Part shown: positions 38,361 to 49,298 of the stretch, piece after piece
Layout: each line of letters starts with the position of its first letter
How positions within the stretch are numbered: position 1 is the first letter of the stretch
NCBI GenBank assembly: GCA_029931535.1
Contig: JAQPZY010001620.1
Location: forward strand, 558,001 to 622,000
Direction of reading: 5' to 3'
From: Margaritifera margaritifera
Lineage: Eukaryota > Mollusca > Bivalvia > Unionida > Margaritiferidae
Length of the DNA stretch: 64,000 bases
Made by a program: the position numbers and the translations under genes
Notes under the pieces: model-generated
Database searches by the model: none
Told to the model about the DNA's origin: nothing
The model's input: the letters and a program-made list of their open reading frames with translations, nothing else

Positions 38361-38648
38361 CATGCATACATGCATACACATACATACATACATACATACA
38401 TACATACATACATACATACATACATACATACATACATACATACATACATACATACATACATGCATGCATGCATGCATGCATGCATGCATTCATGCATGCA
38501 TGCATGCATGCATACATAAATAAATACATACATACATACATACATACATACATACATACATACATACATACATACATACATACATACATACATACATACA
38601 TACATACATACATACATACATACATACATACATACATACATACATACA
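37535..38648. repeat. (CATA)n megasatellite-like tract with (CATG)n blocks
   Basis: About 1.1 kb of CATA tetranucleotides interspersed with CATG blocks. A (CATG)n-TTCATG-(CATG)n-CATAAATAAATA marker occurs twice, with CATAAA at 38121 and 38515, i.e. 394 bp apart, which shows an internal segmental duplication. Frames of up to 344 codons on both strands encode only four-residue repeats and are not genes. Confidence 0.97.
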
Positions 38649-38649
38649 A

Positions 38650-39985
38650 TCATATATACCATACCGGGTGAGGAGTTGGATCTGAGACTAACACATACAC
38701 ACACCTGTATACATACAAACATGCAAACATACAATCACAGTAGCGAATGATGGGAACTGAGTCAATTATGCAAATAGGAATAGGGTACATGGAAGATGGA
38801 CAAAAACATACATAATTACAGAGGAGAACTTATCTATAATATTCAACACACTTCCTTACTCACCAAAACCAAACCAACATACAAAAACTAACAAGGGTTA
38901 TGGAACTATTTTTTATAATACATGCATACATACATGCAAACGTACAATCAAATATACTAAAAGGGGTGGTGGAGTGGTTACGACCACTAACATGTACATA
39001 CACACGGCCACATGAGAATTGAGTCAGGAATAACAATTGCAAAAGAAAAATAAAAACATAACATTTGAACACAAGAATCTTAAAAACAAAACAAATTACT
39101 CACAATTTTTAACAGCAACTACTTATTTTGAATTTTTTCCCAAACTTCAAATTAATATTTTTTGAGAAAATTTTAAAAATAAAACATTATTTTAAAATAA
39201 AAATAAAAATAAAAATAAAAACCTATTTAAATAAAAATATAAAAAAATACAGATGTAAAAAAATTAATAATAAAAAAGTAAAACCAACTTTTAACGTAAA
39301 CATTGAAGAAAAAAATAAACAAATTTAGCAAAATAGTTTTTAAATCAAATTAGAAAAATAAAAAACAACACCATCCTTACAGATCAAAACATCCTTACTG
39401 AATAAACACAATGTTGTTGAACAAAACACATCTTTATTCAACAACACACATCCTTACTGACAATGCTCACCCTTACTGACCAACACTCAAACACACATAC
39501 AAACTCATGTTTAAGGAGGATGTAAAGTATGTAGAAAGTTATGAGGATTAACACATATTCTTACAGAATTGAGTTATAGATGAAAATGTACCTAATTATA
39601 GACAAGAACTCATGTATACAATCAAATGCACGTCCGTTCTCACCAACACCACATCTACACCAACAAACAAGCGAAAGGGGAAAGTGATGGTGATTTTCAC
39701 ACACTTATTTACACAATCCAACCCACCTCCTTACTAACCAACATCACCCTTACATACAAAGAAACCAGTGGGAGGGGACTATATTTTTATTTTCACACAC
39801 ACACACACACCGATGCTTGATTTAATAAAAATGTATTTTTTTTTAAAGTATCCCAGTTATTATAAGATTTACATATTACACCTACCGAAAAAGATCTTGT
39901 TAAAGAGTTATAAGGTAATATTCGGAATTCTCTTTTTTTTTTTTTTTTTTTTTTCTTTTTTTTTTTCATGTGAAAATCTTAAGAG
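38650..39985. other. Degenerate CA/A-rich tandem district
   Basis: Diffuse repeats of words such as ACATACAAACATGCA and, at 39370-39500 and 39690-39750, CATCCTTACTGACCAACA. Similar words occur in the second block of the arms of the element at 6326-9650. A poly-T tract lies at 39931-39966. No gene. Confidence 0.4.
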
Positions 39986-39989
39986 AGAG

Positions 39990-40490
39990 AATGTTAGACA
40001 TGTCATCAAAATTGGTAAGAATTTTTTGTAACGGCCGCCATATATTATGGTGGATCGTTTTTTTTTTTTATATAAATCTGAAAGGTTGTTATGCTAAGAT
40101 GCTTTCGGTTAAATTGAATAAAATTCTGCTAAGCAGTTTTTGAAGAAAAAAAAAGTCGTTTAATGGTTTTCGTTGTTAGTAACGGAATCCATATTTGACG
40201 GCTGATCGGCATCATTTGAACAAATTGTAAAGACTTTCATACTAGAATGCTTTATTTCAAATTCTGTTTTAGAAGAAATTGTTTAATAGTTTATGTCTTT
40301 TAGTAAGGATGGCCCTATTTAGATGAAATATCGGCATTTTTTGAACAAATGCATGGCCCTTACACTAAAATTCTCTCTCTAAGAGCATGTGTAAATTGAC
40401 AAAGGGTTTTTGAGAAAATGTCTTAAAGAACAGACAACGAATGATGGACGAAGGACGGATAGCCATGCCATAAGTTCACTTGACCTTACT
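39990..40490. mobile_element. Dispersed repeat relic (mollusc-like)
   Basis: Contains AACGGCCGCCATAT, repeated 'tagaATGCTTTnnnTnAAATT' phrases and a 3' end GACGAAGGACGGAT then GCCATAAGTTCACTTGACCT. I recall this type of end (GACGGACG...GCCATAAGCTCACTTG) from very abundant bivalve repeats. That is memory only. It is non-coding. A related stretch lies at about 34260-34480. Confidence 0.4.
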
Positions 40491-40730
40491 GAAAAAGGAT
40501 TGTTATTGCAATGGTTTAAAAACAATCCCACCTATTTTACACATATGTAGGAAGTATTCTGGGATATGTATGTGAAGACTGGGGATTTCATCTTGATCTA
40601 GATATTGAAAAATATAGATACTATTGCACAGTCTACTCCGAACTTCAAAAACTTCGTAAATTATACATAGAAAAATAAGAATTGTTGAATACTAGTTAAA
40701 CTTACTGAAAAGTTAAAACTGTATTTTAGT

Positions 40731-40754
40731 ACTCTCTCTCTCTCTCTCTCTCTC

Positions 40755-40823
<69 letters not shown>

Positions 40824-40836
40824 GTGTGTGTGTGTT
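40731..40836. repeat. Compound (CT)n(AT)n(GT)n microsatellite
   Basis: CT (40731-40757), AT (40758-40822, with GTATATAC interruptions), then GT to 40836. Confidence 0.96.
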
Positions 40837-41359
40837 ACAAGTTTTGGGACGAGAAGGGAAATTTGCATTCCGTCAAACAAAGACTCTTTGATAATTTTAT
40901 TCATGATCTAAATTCTGTTTTTATCTCGTCGCTAAAAGGCATCTTATTTAATTGCTTAAATTATATTCACGAAATATTATTTTAAAAAAGTCTTTTTGTA
41001 ATTTAAAATATCCACTCATAATTTACTATAAAACCATGTCGTCACTGACGAACTGCTAGAAAGAACAGAATATTTTTTAAATGTAATTAAAATTTTATTT
41101 GCGGATGAGTTTCATTTCATTTATGTTTGTGAAAAATATAAAAACTTAAGAAAGACGATATGACTGATCAGACTGGTTTCTGTGTACGTAATTTAGGTAT
41201 TTCTTTGTAAGTATTCAAACTTAGACTGGTTTATGTGTACGTATTTGAGGTATTTCTCTGTAAGTATATAAACGTAGACTGCTTTCTGTGTACGTAATTT
41301 AGGTATATTTCTCTGTAAGCATGTAAACGTAGACTGGTTTCTGTCAACGTAATATAGGT

Positions 41360-41535
41360 CAGGGGTCCCCAACCTTTTTGTGCCTATGGACACATTTGTG
41401 AGTTTATGAGAGAGTGGCGGGCACTAAACAATTAACTTGGCCCAGTTTTTATATTATTATTATTCAATATAACCTCTTCCGCGGGCACACAAAAAACCTT
41501 GGCGGGCGCCATGGAGCACCGCGTTGGGACCACTG
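41360..41535. mobile_element. hAT MITE in minisatellite
   Basis: A 176-bp insert starting CAGGGGTCCCCAAC and ending GTTGGGACCACTG (terminal inverted repeat with two differences). These termini are typical of hAT elements. The flank ATATAGGT (41352-41359) is duplicated as ATATAGT (41536-41542), an 8-bp TSD with one base lost. Removing the insert restores the repeat unit. No coding capacity. Confidence 0.9.
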
Positions 41536-41608
41536 ATATAGTATATTTCTCTGTAAGCATGTAAACGTGGACTGGTTCCTGTGTACGTAATTTAGGTATT
41601 TCTCTGTA

Positions 41609-42248
41609 AGGTGGCGCTCAACAGTTTCGTATTTTGCATAGGGCAAGATTTTGAAAGAAAACGAATTTCCCAGGTTTTCCTCACTGGTTATCCTGGCTAT
41701 TTAAAAAGGACCTTGCATATCTTAGGTATTATTGAAAGAACTTTGAATTCTCTTTATTTTGATATATGATTGATGGGTGCAATTTGGGTTATAGAGTATA
41801 CAGCTTGGTCTTACTTCACATGTGCACATATCAAAAATATTATAGCTCCGCTTGGTCATTTTCACTTCCTGAACTTTAAAAAGGTGAATTGTAAAACAAT
41901 AACCCGATAACTTTTTTTTACTTTTTTATATTTTGTAATTCGTTCATTGTACTTTCAGAAGCTGATATTGCCTACTTTGACAAAATTAGTTTTCCCTATT
42001 TTACTAACTGCTAAAAATAGTGAACTTTGGACTAATTCGTTCTGATTTTTCGAGCACATGGGTGCGGATATTTTTGTCAGATGTATGCTTAGATCATGTA
42101 TAATTTCCACAAGTACAATAGATAAAAAAAAAATCAGTCATAGTACATGAAAATAGCATAGAGGTATGCCAACATTCTCTTCATTGTGCAACTTAACATT
42201 ACACCTGTCACTCTCTCAGAAGTACACAATATATGTAGAGCGCCTCCT
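41609..42248. mobile_element. TA-target element with AGGNGGCGCTC termini
   Basis: A 640-bp insert between two TA dinucleotides (41607-41608 and 42249-42250). It starts AGGTGGCGCTCAACA and ends with the complement of AGGAGGCGCTCTACA, an imperfect inverted repeat of about 15 bp. The inside is AT-rich and has no transposase. A TA target with short TIRs suggests a Tc1/mariner-like or other TA-specific non-autonomous element. Confidence 0.75.
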
Positions 42249-42618
42249 TAGCATGTAAACTTTGACTGGTTTTTGTGTACGTAATTTATTTATTTCTCTG
42301 CAAGCATGTAAACGTAGACTGGTTTTTGTGTACGTAATTTAGGTATATTTCTCTGTAAGCATATAAACGTAGACTTGTTTCTACGTACGAAATTTTAATA
42401 TTTCTCTGTAAGAATGTAAACGTATACTGATTTCTGTGTACGTAATTTATGTATATTTCTCTGTAAGCAATGTAAACATAGACTGGTTTATGTGTACATA
42501 ATTTAGGTGTATTTCTATGTAATCATGTAAAAGTAGACTGGTTCCTGTGTACGTATTTTAGATATATTTTTCTGTAAGCATGTAAACGTAGGCTGGTCTC
42601 TGTGTACGTAATTTAGGT

Positions 42619-42869
42619 TTGGTTTGGTTTTATGGGTTTAACGCCATTTTTCAGCATATGATAGGCCATACATGGCGGGCAGTATGTCTGGTGGAGGAAG
42701 AACCCGGGAATATCCCGGGAAGAACCACCGACCCACGGGAAGCTACTGGCAAGCTTTCTTACGTGACCAGATTGGCCGAGCCCAAGACTCGAACCCACGC
42801 GGACAGAGGTGAGATGGCAGTGATCGGTAAAGGCGAGCGCCTTAGACCACTCGCCACCCGGGGCCCATT
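42619..42869 (-). mobile_element. Full-length tRNA-derived SINE with 12-bp TSD
   Basis: On the minus strand it begins GGGCCCCGGGTGGCGAGTGG, with box A TGGCGAGTGGTC (42845-42856) and box B GGTTCGAGTCTT (42784-42795); the head resembles a Leu/Ser-type tRNA. It ends in an AAACC-type tail (plus-strand TTTGGTTTGGTTTT, 42617-42631). Perfect 12-bp direct repeats CGTAATTTAGGT flank it (42607-42618 and 42870-42881). It lies inside a minisatellite unit, so the empty site can be read from neighbouring units. The intact boxes and perfect TSD suggest a fairly recent insertion. Two open frames over it are spurious. Confidence 0.93.
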
Positions 42870-43124
42870 CGTAATTTAGGTATATTCCTCTGTAAACAAT
42901 GTAAACGTAGACTGGTTTCTGTGAAATTAATTTAGGTGTATTTCTATGTAATCATGTAAACGTGGACTGGTTCCTGTGTACGTAATTTAGATATATTTTT
43001 CTGTAAGCATGTAAACGTAGGCTGGTCTCTGTGTACGTAATTTCGATATATCTTTCTGTAAGCAAGTAAACGTAGACTGGTTTCTGTGTACGTAATTTAG
43101 GTATATTTCATTGAAAGCATGTAT

Positions 43125-43568
43125 TCTCATGTAACAGTGGAGTTTTTTTATTGTTCACTTGAACTTTTACTGCACCGTTTGTATATCTTTTGTTTTACCA
43201 GTGAACCGCATAGCTTAAGACAATGAAAAAGAAATCAGAGTAATAACATGCTGAGTATCTTAGTGTACGGGACTAATGAAACATGGCGAAGAGACCAGAA
43301 TGTTTTTCTTCAGTGATAGTGATGGTAGAAAACTAGCACTGAACGGTTTCAATGCACTAAAGAAAGTAAGAGGCAGGATCTTAAATTTATTAGAGATTAG
43401 AGAATCACATTTGTAAAGGTAAACTTGCCACCGTGAACAGCCTTGTTGTGAGGGGAACCAGCATCCGATCTCCATGGTTCTGATGTTCCAGCTATTGAAA
43501 TTAAGAAGTTCATCGCAATAGTCTAATAACTTACCAGCTCTCTATGCAGGAGCCAAAGACCAGTCAGG
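43125..43568. other. Stretch without a gene
   Basis: No recognisable element between the two minisatellites. Confidence 0.45.
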
Positions 43569-43571
43569 TGT

Positions 43572-44182
43572 TCACTATAAATTGAGAGCTTGACGTTAGT
43601 GCTACTATTTAACATGAATTGAGAGCTTGACGTCAGTGCAACTATTTAACATGAATTGAGAGCTTGACGTTAGTGCTACTATTTAACATAAATTGAGAGC
43701 TTGACGTTAGTGCTACTATTTAACATGAATTGAGAGCTTGACGTTAGTGCTACTATTTAACATGAATTGAGAGCTTGACGTCAGTGCTACTATTTAACAT
43801 GAATTGAGAGCTTGACGTTAGTGCTACTATTTAACATGAATTGAGAGCTTGACGTTAGTGCTACTATTTAACATGAATTGAGAGCTTGACGTCAGTGCTA
43901 CTATTTAACATGAATTGAGAGCTTAACGTCAGTGCTACTATTTAACATGAATTGAGAGCTTGACGTCAGTGCTACTATTTAACAATGCAGGTGTTCACTA
44001 TGAATTGAGAGCTTGACGTCAGTGCTACTATTTAACAATTCAGGTGTTCACTATGAATTGAGAGCTTGACGTCAGTGCTACTATTTAACAATTCAGGTGT
44101 TCACTATGAATTGAGAGCTTGAAGTCAGTGCTACTATTTAACATGAATTGAGAGCTTGACGTCAGTGCTACTATTTAACAAT
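43572..44182. repeat. 37-bp minisatellite carrying CRE-like sites
   Basis: About 15 units of 37 bp: CATGAATTGAGAGCTTGACG then TCAGTGCTACTATTTAA. Roughly half of the units contain the perfect palindrome TGACGTCA (the CREB/ATF site) and the others have TGACGTTA. From 43980 on, four units carry an extra insertion of about 16 bp (CAGGTGTTCACTATG), giving a longer period. Confidence 0.93.
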
Positions 44183-44300
44183 TTGGAAGAAATTCCTTCA
44201 GATTTACTATCAACTTTTATTTCTCGTCGAAATTCAACTTTTGACCATTCGTGTTAATCTATATGTCATTATCGACGCAGTAACTGTGTTTTAAATAGCA

Positions 44301-44321
44301 ATAATAATACTAATAATAATA

Positions 44322-44371
<50 letters not shown>
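44301..44371. repeat. (AAT)n/(ATT)n microsatellite
   Basis: Short AAT units switch to a longer ATT tract, which gives a potential hairpin at the junction. Confidence 0.96.
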
Positions 44372-44373
<2 letters not shown>

Positions 44374-44538
44374 ATTCGATTCTTCTTTATAAACGTTTTT
44401 GATGGAATGATAATCTCATTTTTCATGAGCAATTTTCATTCAAAAATCAACCAGTTGGTGACTAGTAGTGACACATTTATTAGTAATTTTATCGAAGCGT
44501 TTCCGTATAATTTGTCAAACAATACTTGAGTTTTTTAA

Positions 44539-44539
<1 letters not shown>

Positions 44540-44618
<79 letters not shown>
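44540..44618. repeat. (AT)n microsatellite
   Basis: Uninterrupted AT dinucleotide tract. Confidence 0.97.
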
Positions 44619-44623
<5 letters not shown>

Positions 44624-44784
44624 TAAAGGTATTGATGTTAAAATCTTTACAAAAAGAAGTAATTCTTGAGCAAATATAAGGTATATAATTTATGCAATAG
44701 ATTTGTGTCTCTTAACAAGGTGCAATAAAAAAATTAATAATTCTTTGTCAATGCTATATTTTTACACGTTCTTCCATATATATA

Positions 44785-44824
44785 TGTGTGTGTGTGCGTG
44801 TGTTTGTGTGTGTGTCTGTGTGTC
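44785..44824. repeat. Imperfect (GT)n microsatellite
   Basis: GT tract with C and T interruptions. Confidence 0.9.
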
Positions 44825-44829
44825 CTTGT

Positions 44830-45825
44830 TTTTTTTAGATCAAACAAAATAAATTGAATTACAAGTTTTTTTTTTTTAAAATGGTTATTTTATAAACCAT
44901 AATAAATGTCAAATGGACATAATCTTCATTTAGAATCAACTTGACTTCAGGGCGAATATACATGTCTAGTAATGACTCGCCTCCTTATTGGTAAGGTAAA
45001 AGAGTGAAAAGATTTTCAAGATGGTAGTACTGAATTTCCAAGGGGCACCATTTTTATTTTTGAATTAACAAAATATAGCCTTTAGAATGGATATGTGTAA
45101 TGTTTCATGACCAGTATCCTAATTAATTCCGAAAAGTAATAATAACAAGATTTTTACTTTGATACTTTAGAAGAATAAATAACAAGATTTTTAAAAAGCT
45201 GGCATGGCGACCATATTGAATGCATAAGGAGCACCCTTAAGATAAACTAGATCTCATTATAAATGTGTCTCCTTCCGCCGCCATATTGTGCCATGTGAAC
45301 AAAGTCGTTCCGAATATAGATGTCAATGGCGTTGAATTACATCCGAAGTTTCTTTCTCGACTTGAAGAAAAAGGCAGAGAATTTTCCGAATGGTAATACA
45401 CCATGAATAAGCAAGGTAGTAAATTAGGATGTAACCTTCTATTTATAACATCAAGCACAAACCTTAATAACATTCTCTTTTTTTTTTTCTTAGAAATATT
45501 TCCAGTTAAGAGGCTACGTTGCATATGATTATTGTGGTGTTATGTTTTTGTGAAGTTTAACACCTCTATATTTTATTTTTTTCATATTACTTTCAGCATA
45601 CAAAAATGTAAAGCATTTAAAATGAACCATATTTCAAAATAGTTTTCATTCTCAGACAGCTTTAGAGATCACCGATAAATAATTTTCTCTACTAATGTTC
45701 TGGTCTATGAGGCGAACATGTGCTCAAAATAAAAATCAAAATTAAAAAGTCTCGTGCACAGTTGACCAGAATCTCAATTCCAGACAGCCATTAAATGCTT
45801 CGAATCTTAGATAATTCAAGCAGAC
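44830..45825. other. AT-rich stretch; no gene
   Basis: From 44960 to 45300 there are phrases such as AAGATGGTAGTACTGAATTT and GGCGACCATATTGAATGCAT that resemble mollusc dispersed repeats. A minus-strand frame (45237-45524) has no recognised domain. Confidence 0.4.
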
Positions 45826-45829
45826 TTCG

Positions 45830-46075
45830 TACAAACTAGGTGAAGTACTGAACTTCGATAGTCCGTGCCGGATCCTGGAAGATCACTGTAAGACGCGCAA
45901 ATAGGATTAAGCAAGGTATCGATACCTTGGTGAAAGGTATGGTGCTTCACAAAGACATGGGGTGGATCCGGGGACGGGTGGCGAGGTTGAGCCGTCGCCC
46001 TCCCCCTAAAAATGAGCCCGAAACAACGCCGGGGGTTAGGCTCCACAGACCCTTCGCCTACTTGTTTACGTCCCT
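45830..46075. other. GC-rich island of unknown origin
   Basis: About 250 bp of distinctly higher GC than its surroundings. It contains the palindrome GGTATCGATACC (45917-45928), GGATCCGGGGACGGGTGGCG and CGTCGCCCTCCCCC. A minus-strand frame of about 76 codons (45816-46046) crosses it and has no ATG. I recognise neither a protein nor an RNA. It could be an exon, a retrocopy or a transposon piece. Confidence 0.35.
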
Positions 46076-46260
46076 CCTCCGATATTTCTGATTCGACACT
46101 TAAGACCTTACTACATTATACACACAAATATTACAACAGAACACTTCCAACTGCCTTAAAATTGAGATGCATATAATTCAGTGGAATAAAGCTGCAGTAC
46201 AAAGGTGGGTCAAGCTAATTCTGCTCTTTCTCGAAGCAATTTGCTACGAAAAATCTCTCG

Positions 46261-46324
46261 TCTCTTTCTGTCTATGTCTTTCTGTCTCTGTCTGTCTGTC
46301 TGTCTCTCTCTATATATATATGTC

Positions 46325-46368
<44 letters not shown>
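46261..46368. repeat. Compound TCTG/(GT)n microsatellite
   Basis: TCTG/TCTC-rich tract, a short TATA block and a GT tract (46330-46366). Confidence 0.95.
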
Positions 46369-46369
<1 letters not shown>

Positions 46370-48065
46370 TTACCAGGTGTTATCAGTGACGTTCATGGTA
46401 TATCCTTTTTGTAGCTAAGATAAATTTGAAGAAAAGAAAACATGATAGATGTAGCAAACTTAATTATAATTTTAAAAAGCGGACAAAGTGGCCAAACTAT
46501 ATAACGACTCCAACAAAGTTAATATTGTTCTGCACAGATTATAGAACAAATATTAACTGAATATGTTAACTTAGTGACAAAGATATGCGTTCAAATCCAT
46601 CACTGACTCTTCCTGTAGCACTTGATAATGATGTACATATATGCACATTGAATTCTATCGTAAACAAGCTTTTAAAACCAGCAATACACTAGTGCGAAAA
46701 TGATTGATTACAAAAAAAGAGCAGGACGTATTTAGCAACGCTGAGCAAAAGGTCAACAGCCGGAGAAGAATTTAAAGTAATCAAAATTACTGGTGCGGGT
46801 GTGTTAGCTAGTGATATTTTCATTCTTTCTTTGCTTTTTTATACCATCGCAGTAAAATTGTTACGATAAATTAGTCCAAAGTATTATCACATTTGTTCGT
46901 TCATAGTGTGGACTTCATTTGCAAAGAAAAAAAAAAAACTCTTTGATAGACACTTATGTTTGCAAACTATACCTTGAGATATGAGATAATGGTTACTTTG
47001 ATATACGGTATTACCAGATTGGTTTCATGTTTTGGCATGTTTCATTGAGTCCCGCATGGTGATGTTAAATTGCTTTTGTATGAGTCTAATTTGAAGTTTA
47101 AATAGTAAAGATATTGGTCGAGCTGGCCAGAGTCTGTATAAATTTTACAGCAAAGTTTTGTTAATTAAGAAAGATTTTTTTCTGGTAATGAGGCACACAA
47201 CGTCCTGTACTTGTGTCTCAAGTACAGTAACCAAAATAAGCTTGTCTGTGAACGCAAATAAAGCTCATTTAAGTGTTTCTACACTTTTTCCTGCCGTTTA
47301 TTCAGAGCTTTGAAGCAATTATGGAACCAATGAGAATGTTCTTGGGAAATATTTGTATTTTAAACTAAGTATTAATGATGTGCTATATGTTTTTATTGTT
47401 TGGTGTGACTAAGTCTGAGAAAGATCTCCATAAGCTAATTTAAATTCAAAGCTCCGTTGTTACTAAAAACAAAAAAGTCTGCACGATATAACCTTCTAAG
47501 TTTTTCGTGCCGTAAAACACCAAAATAAAATCCTGATATGTTAAAATACTTTAATTTCATTAGAAACAACAACATACACATTTCTTGATAAATGGCGTTT
47601 ATTTTATGTTATACTGCACCATATCCGTTGTAGCAAGCAAATAGTGCTTGCACGCTTTGCTTGTGGTACAGCTTCATTTATTTTATTATTTATTTATTTA
47701 TGTATTTCTTTTTTAATATTTCTTTATGGCAGCTTAACTTACCTTCTGATACTTTATATTGTTTGATATTGTTAAAAGAAAGTCAAAGATCATCCAGCTT
47801 GTTATTATGTCATTCGATTTTTAACTTTTACTCACACGTGTTTTTGAATTAAATTCGGCACGCACGCGCGATGCTCTTGGGGTGTTGTTGTCTTGATTCC
47901 TTCTATTTCCATACGGTTTTAGAACATTAAAAATGCATACTTTATTGATTTTCATCGCAAGACAGCTGATATTGATTTTCTTTCCATATGAGTAATTACC
48001 TCACCCACGATAACATAATTTATTATATATTTCATAATGAGATATTGATATATACGACGGAGAAA
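46370..48065. other. AT-rich stretch; no gene
   Basis: No recognisable coding region, RNA gene or transposon. Confidence 0.5.
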
Positions 48066-48071
48066 AATAAT

Positions 48072-48114
48072 ATTGCCACAGTGGCGATACCAATTTTATC
48101 GCCACAGTGGCGAT
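48072..48114. repeat. Two tandem 17-bp palindromes
   Basis: ATTGCCACAGTGGCGAT (48072-48088) and ATCGCCACAGTGGCGAT (48098-48114), spaced 26 bp apart. The second is a perfect 8+1+8 palindrome. Confidence 0.85.
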
Positions 48115-48249
48115 ATCACTTTTGCAACTACTTTTTCTTCCCATTTAGGAAATATATCTGGCCTTAAGTATGTTATTAAAACCTGTATTTCAATATTAAG
48201 GCCTATTTCATTCTTCTCCTGCTCCTTCTCTCTCTCTCTCTCTCTCCAT

Positions 48250-49285
48250 TAGGATCAACATATCTTAAAATGTGTCAAGACTGTAGACCCTCTAGTTAAC
48301 ATGTATGTAATCAATGAGACGCCATCAAAAAAAGAACTTCAAATTTTTATCTAATTAGTTACACATGAATCAGGCAAATTGTTAGTAGCTGAGCTTACAT
48401 GACCTGTTGCAATTCGATATTTTCTGTCGCCCATACAGTATTGTATATCTATTATACTCTACGACAAACAGCATACATATTTTGGAAAACCTCTTAATTA
48501 ATGAGAGTAATGAAATTGTTTAAGTAGCGATTTTAAACCCCCAGCCACCCCCACCCCCATCACAATCATACTCGTGTCTGAAAAGGACAGAGAAATCGGA
48601 CATTTACGAGTGTTAATTGCTGCCTGAAATTAAGTAACAATCGAAATTTCGGGTGAATCCCGTTAATGGCTAGACACACATCTATGTAGAACGTTTGTAC
48701 GAAGGGTTGTGTAGCTATTAACTTGCGCACATATAGAAAAGAAGAAAAATCATTCAGCTTGAGGTCACACCCTGGCTGTTCTATTTTATGGTGTGACCCC
48801 GCGATACAGTGGTGCGAGTTCAAGTAAGAGAAGCAAGACGGTTTGGCCTTTCAGACCCCCACCCCCCCCCCCCCCCACCAAAAAAAAAAAAAAAAGTTCC
48901 GAAAACATTGCATTACGTAATGTTGAAGAAAAAATGATTGTTGGATATTTTGGATATTTTGTTGTTTGCGATAGACAGACAAGATATTAATAGGTGTTTA
49001 GTCGACATTGTTGTAAATGACCTTTTCTTCGCTGTCTAATTCTGATATCTTATGGACAACATACGTCCTTCAGCGGGACTAGCGACATTTTTTATTTTCA
49101 TTACTTCCGTGTCTACTGTACATGTCTCGTTCTTATTAACCATGCCTGCGGAATTTTCATCTGAAAGAACAACTCGAGCTGTCAAAATGCAAGAGCCATC
49201 AAAGAGGATAGCAAACTATCACATCTATCGCTGACGTTAAAACTACTTAAGTGCTAACGCCCTCTTGAAATCCGTCAGCACTCGA
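48250..49285. other. AT-rich stretch; no gene
   Basis: A short CT tract lies at 48223-48246 and a C-run followed by an A-run at 48856-48895. Frames show no domain. Confidence 0.45.
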
Positions 49286-49298
49286 ATCTCGATTTGTC

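Larger units (their letters stand above)
41168..43118. repeat. ~55-bp minisatellite interrupted by three transposons
   Basis: Diverged units of about 55 bp with the form GACTGGTTTCTGTGTACGTA, then ATTTAGGTATATTTCTCTGT and AAGCATGTAAACGTA. Units occupy 41168-41359, 41536-41608, 42249-42618 and 42870-43118. The gaps are a hAT MITE, a TA-target element and a SINE. Minus-strand frames with recurring 'YLQRNI' are the array in translation. Confidence 0.92.

Noticed and set aside
37419..38734. Open frames of 154-344 codons on both strands
   Set aside because: They read (CATA)n/(CATG)n as four-residue repeats. Openness is a property of the tetranucleotide, not of selection.
41193..41646. Minus frames with repeated YLQRNI-like peptides
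   Set aside because: They come from the 55-bp minisatellite and an inserted MITE.
42613..42879. Frames of 61 and 86 codons around 42.7 kb
   Set aside because: They lie within a SINE with a tRNA-like head and a perfect TSD.
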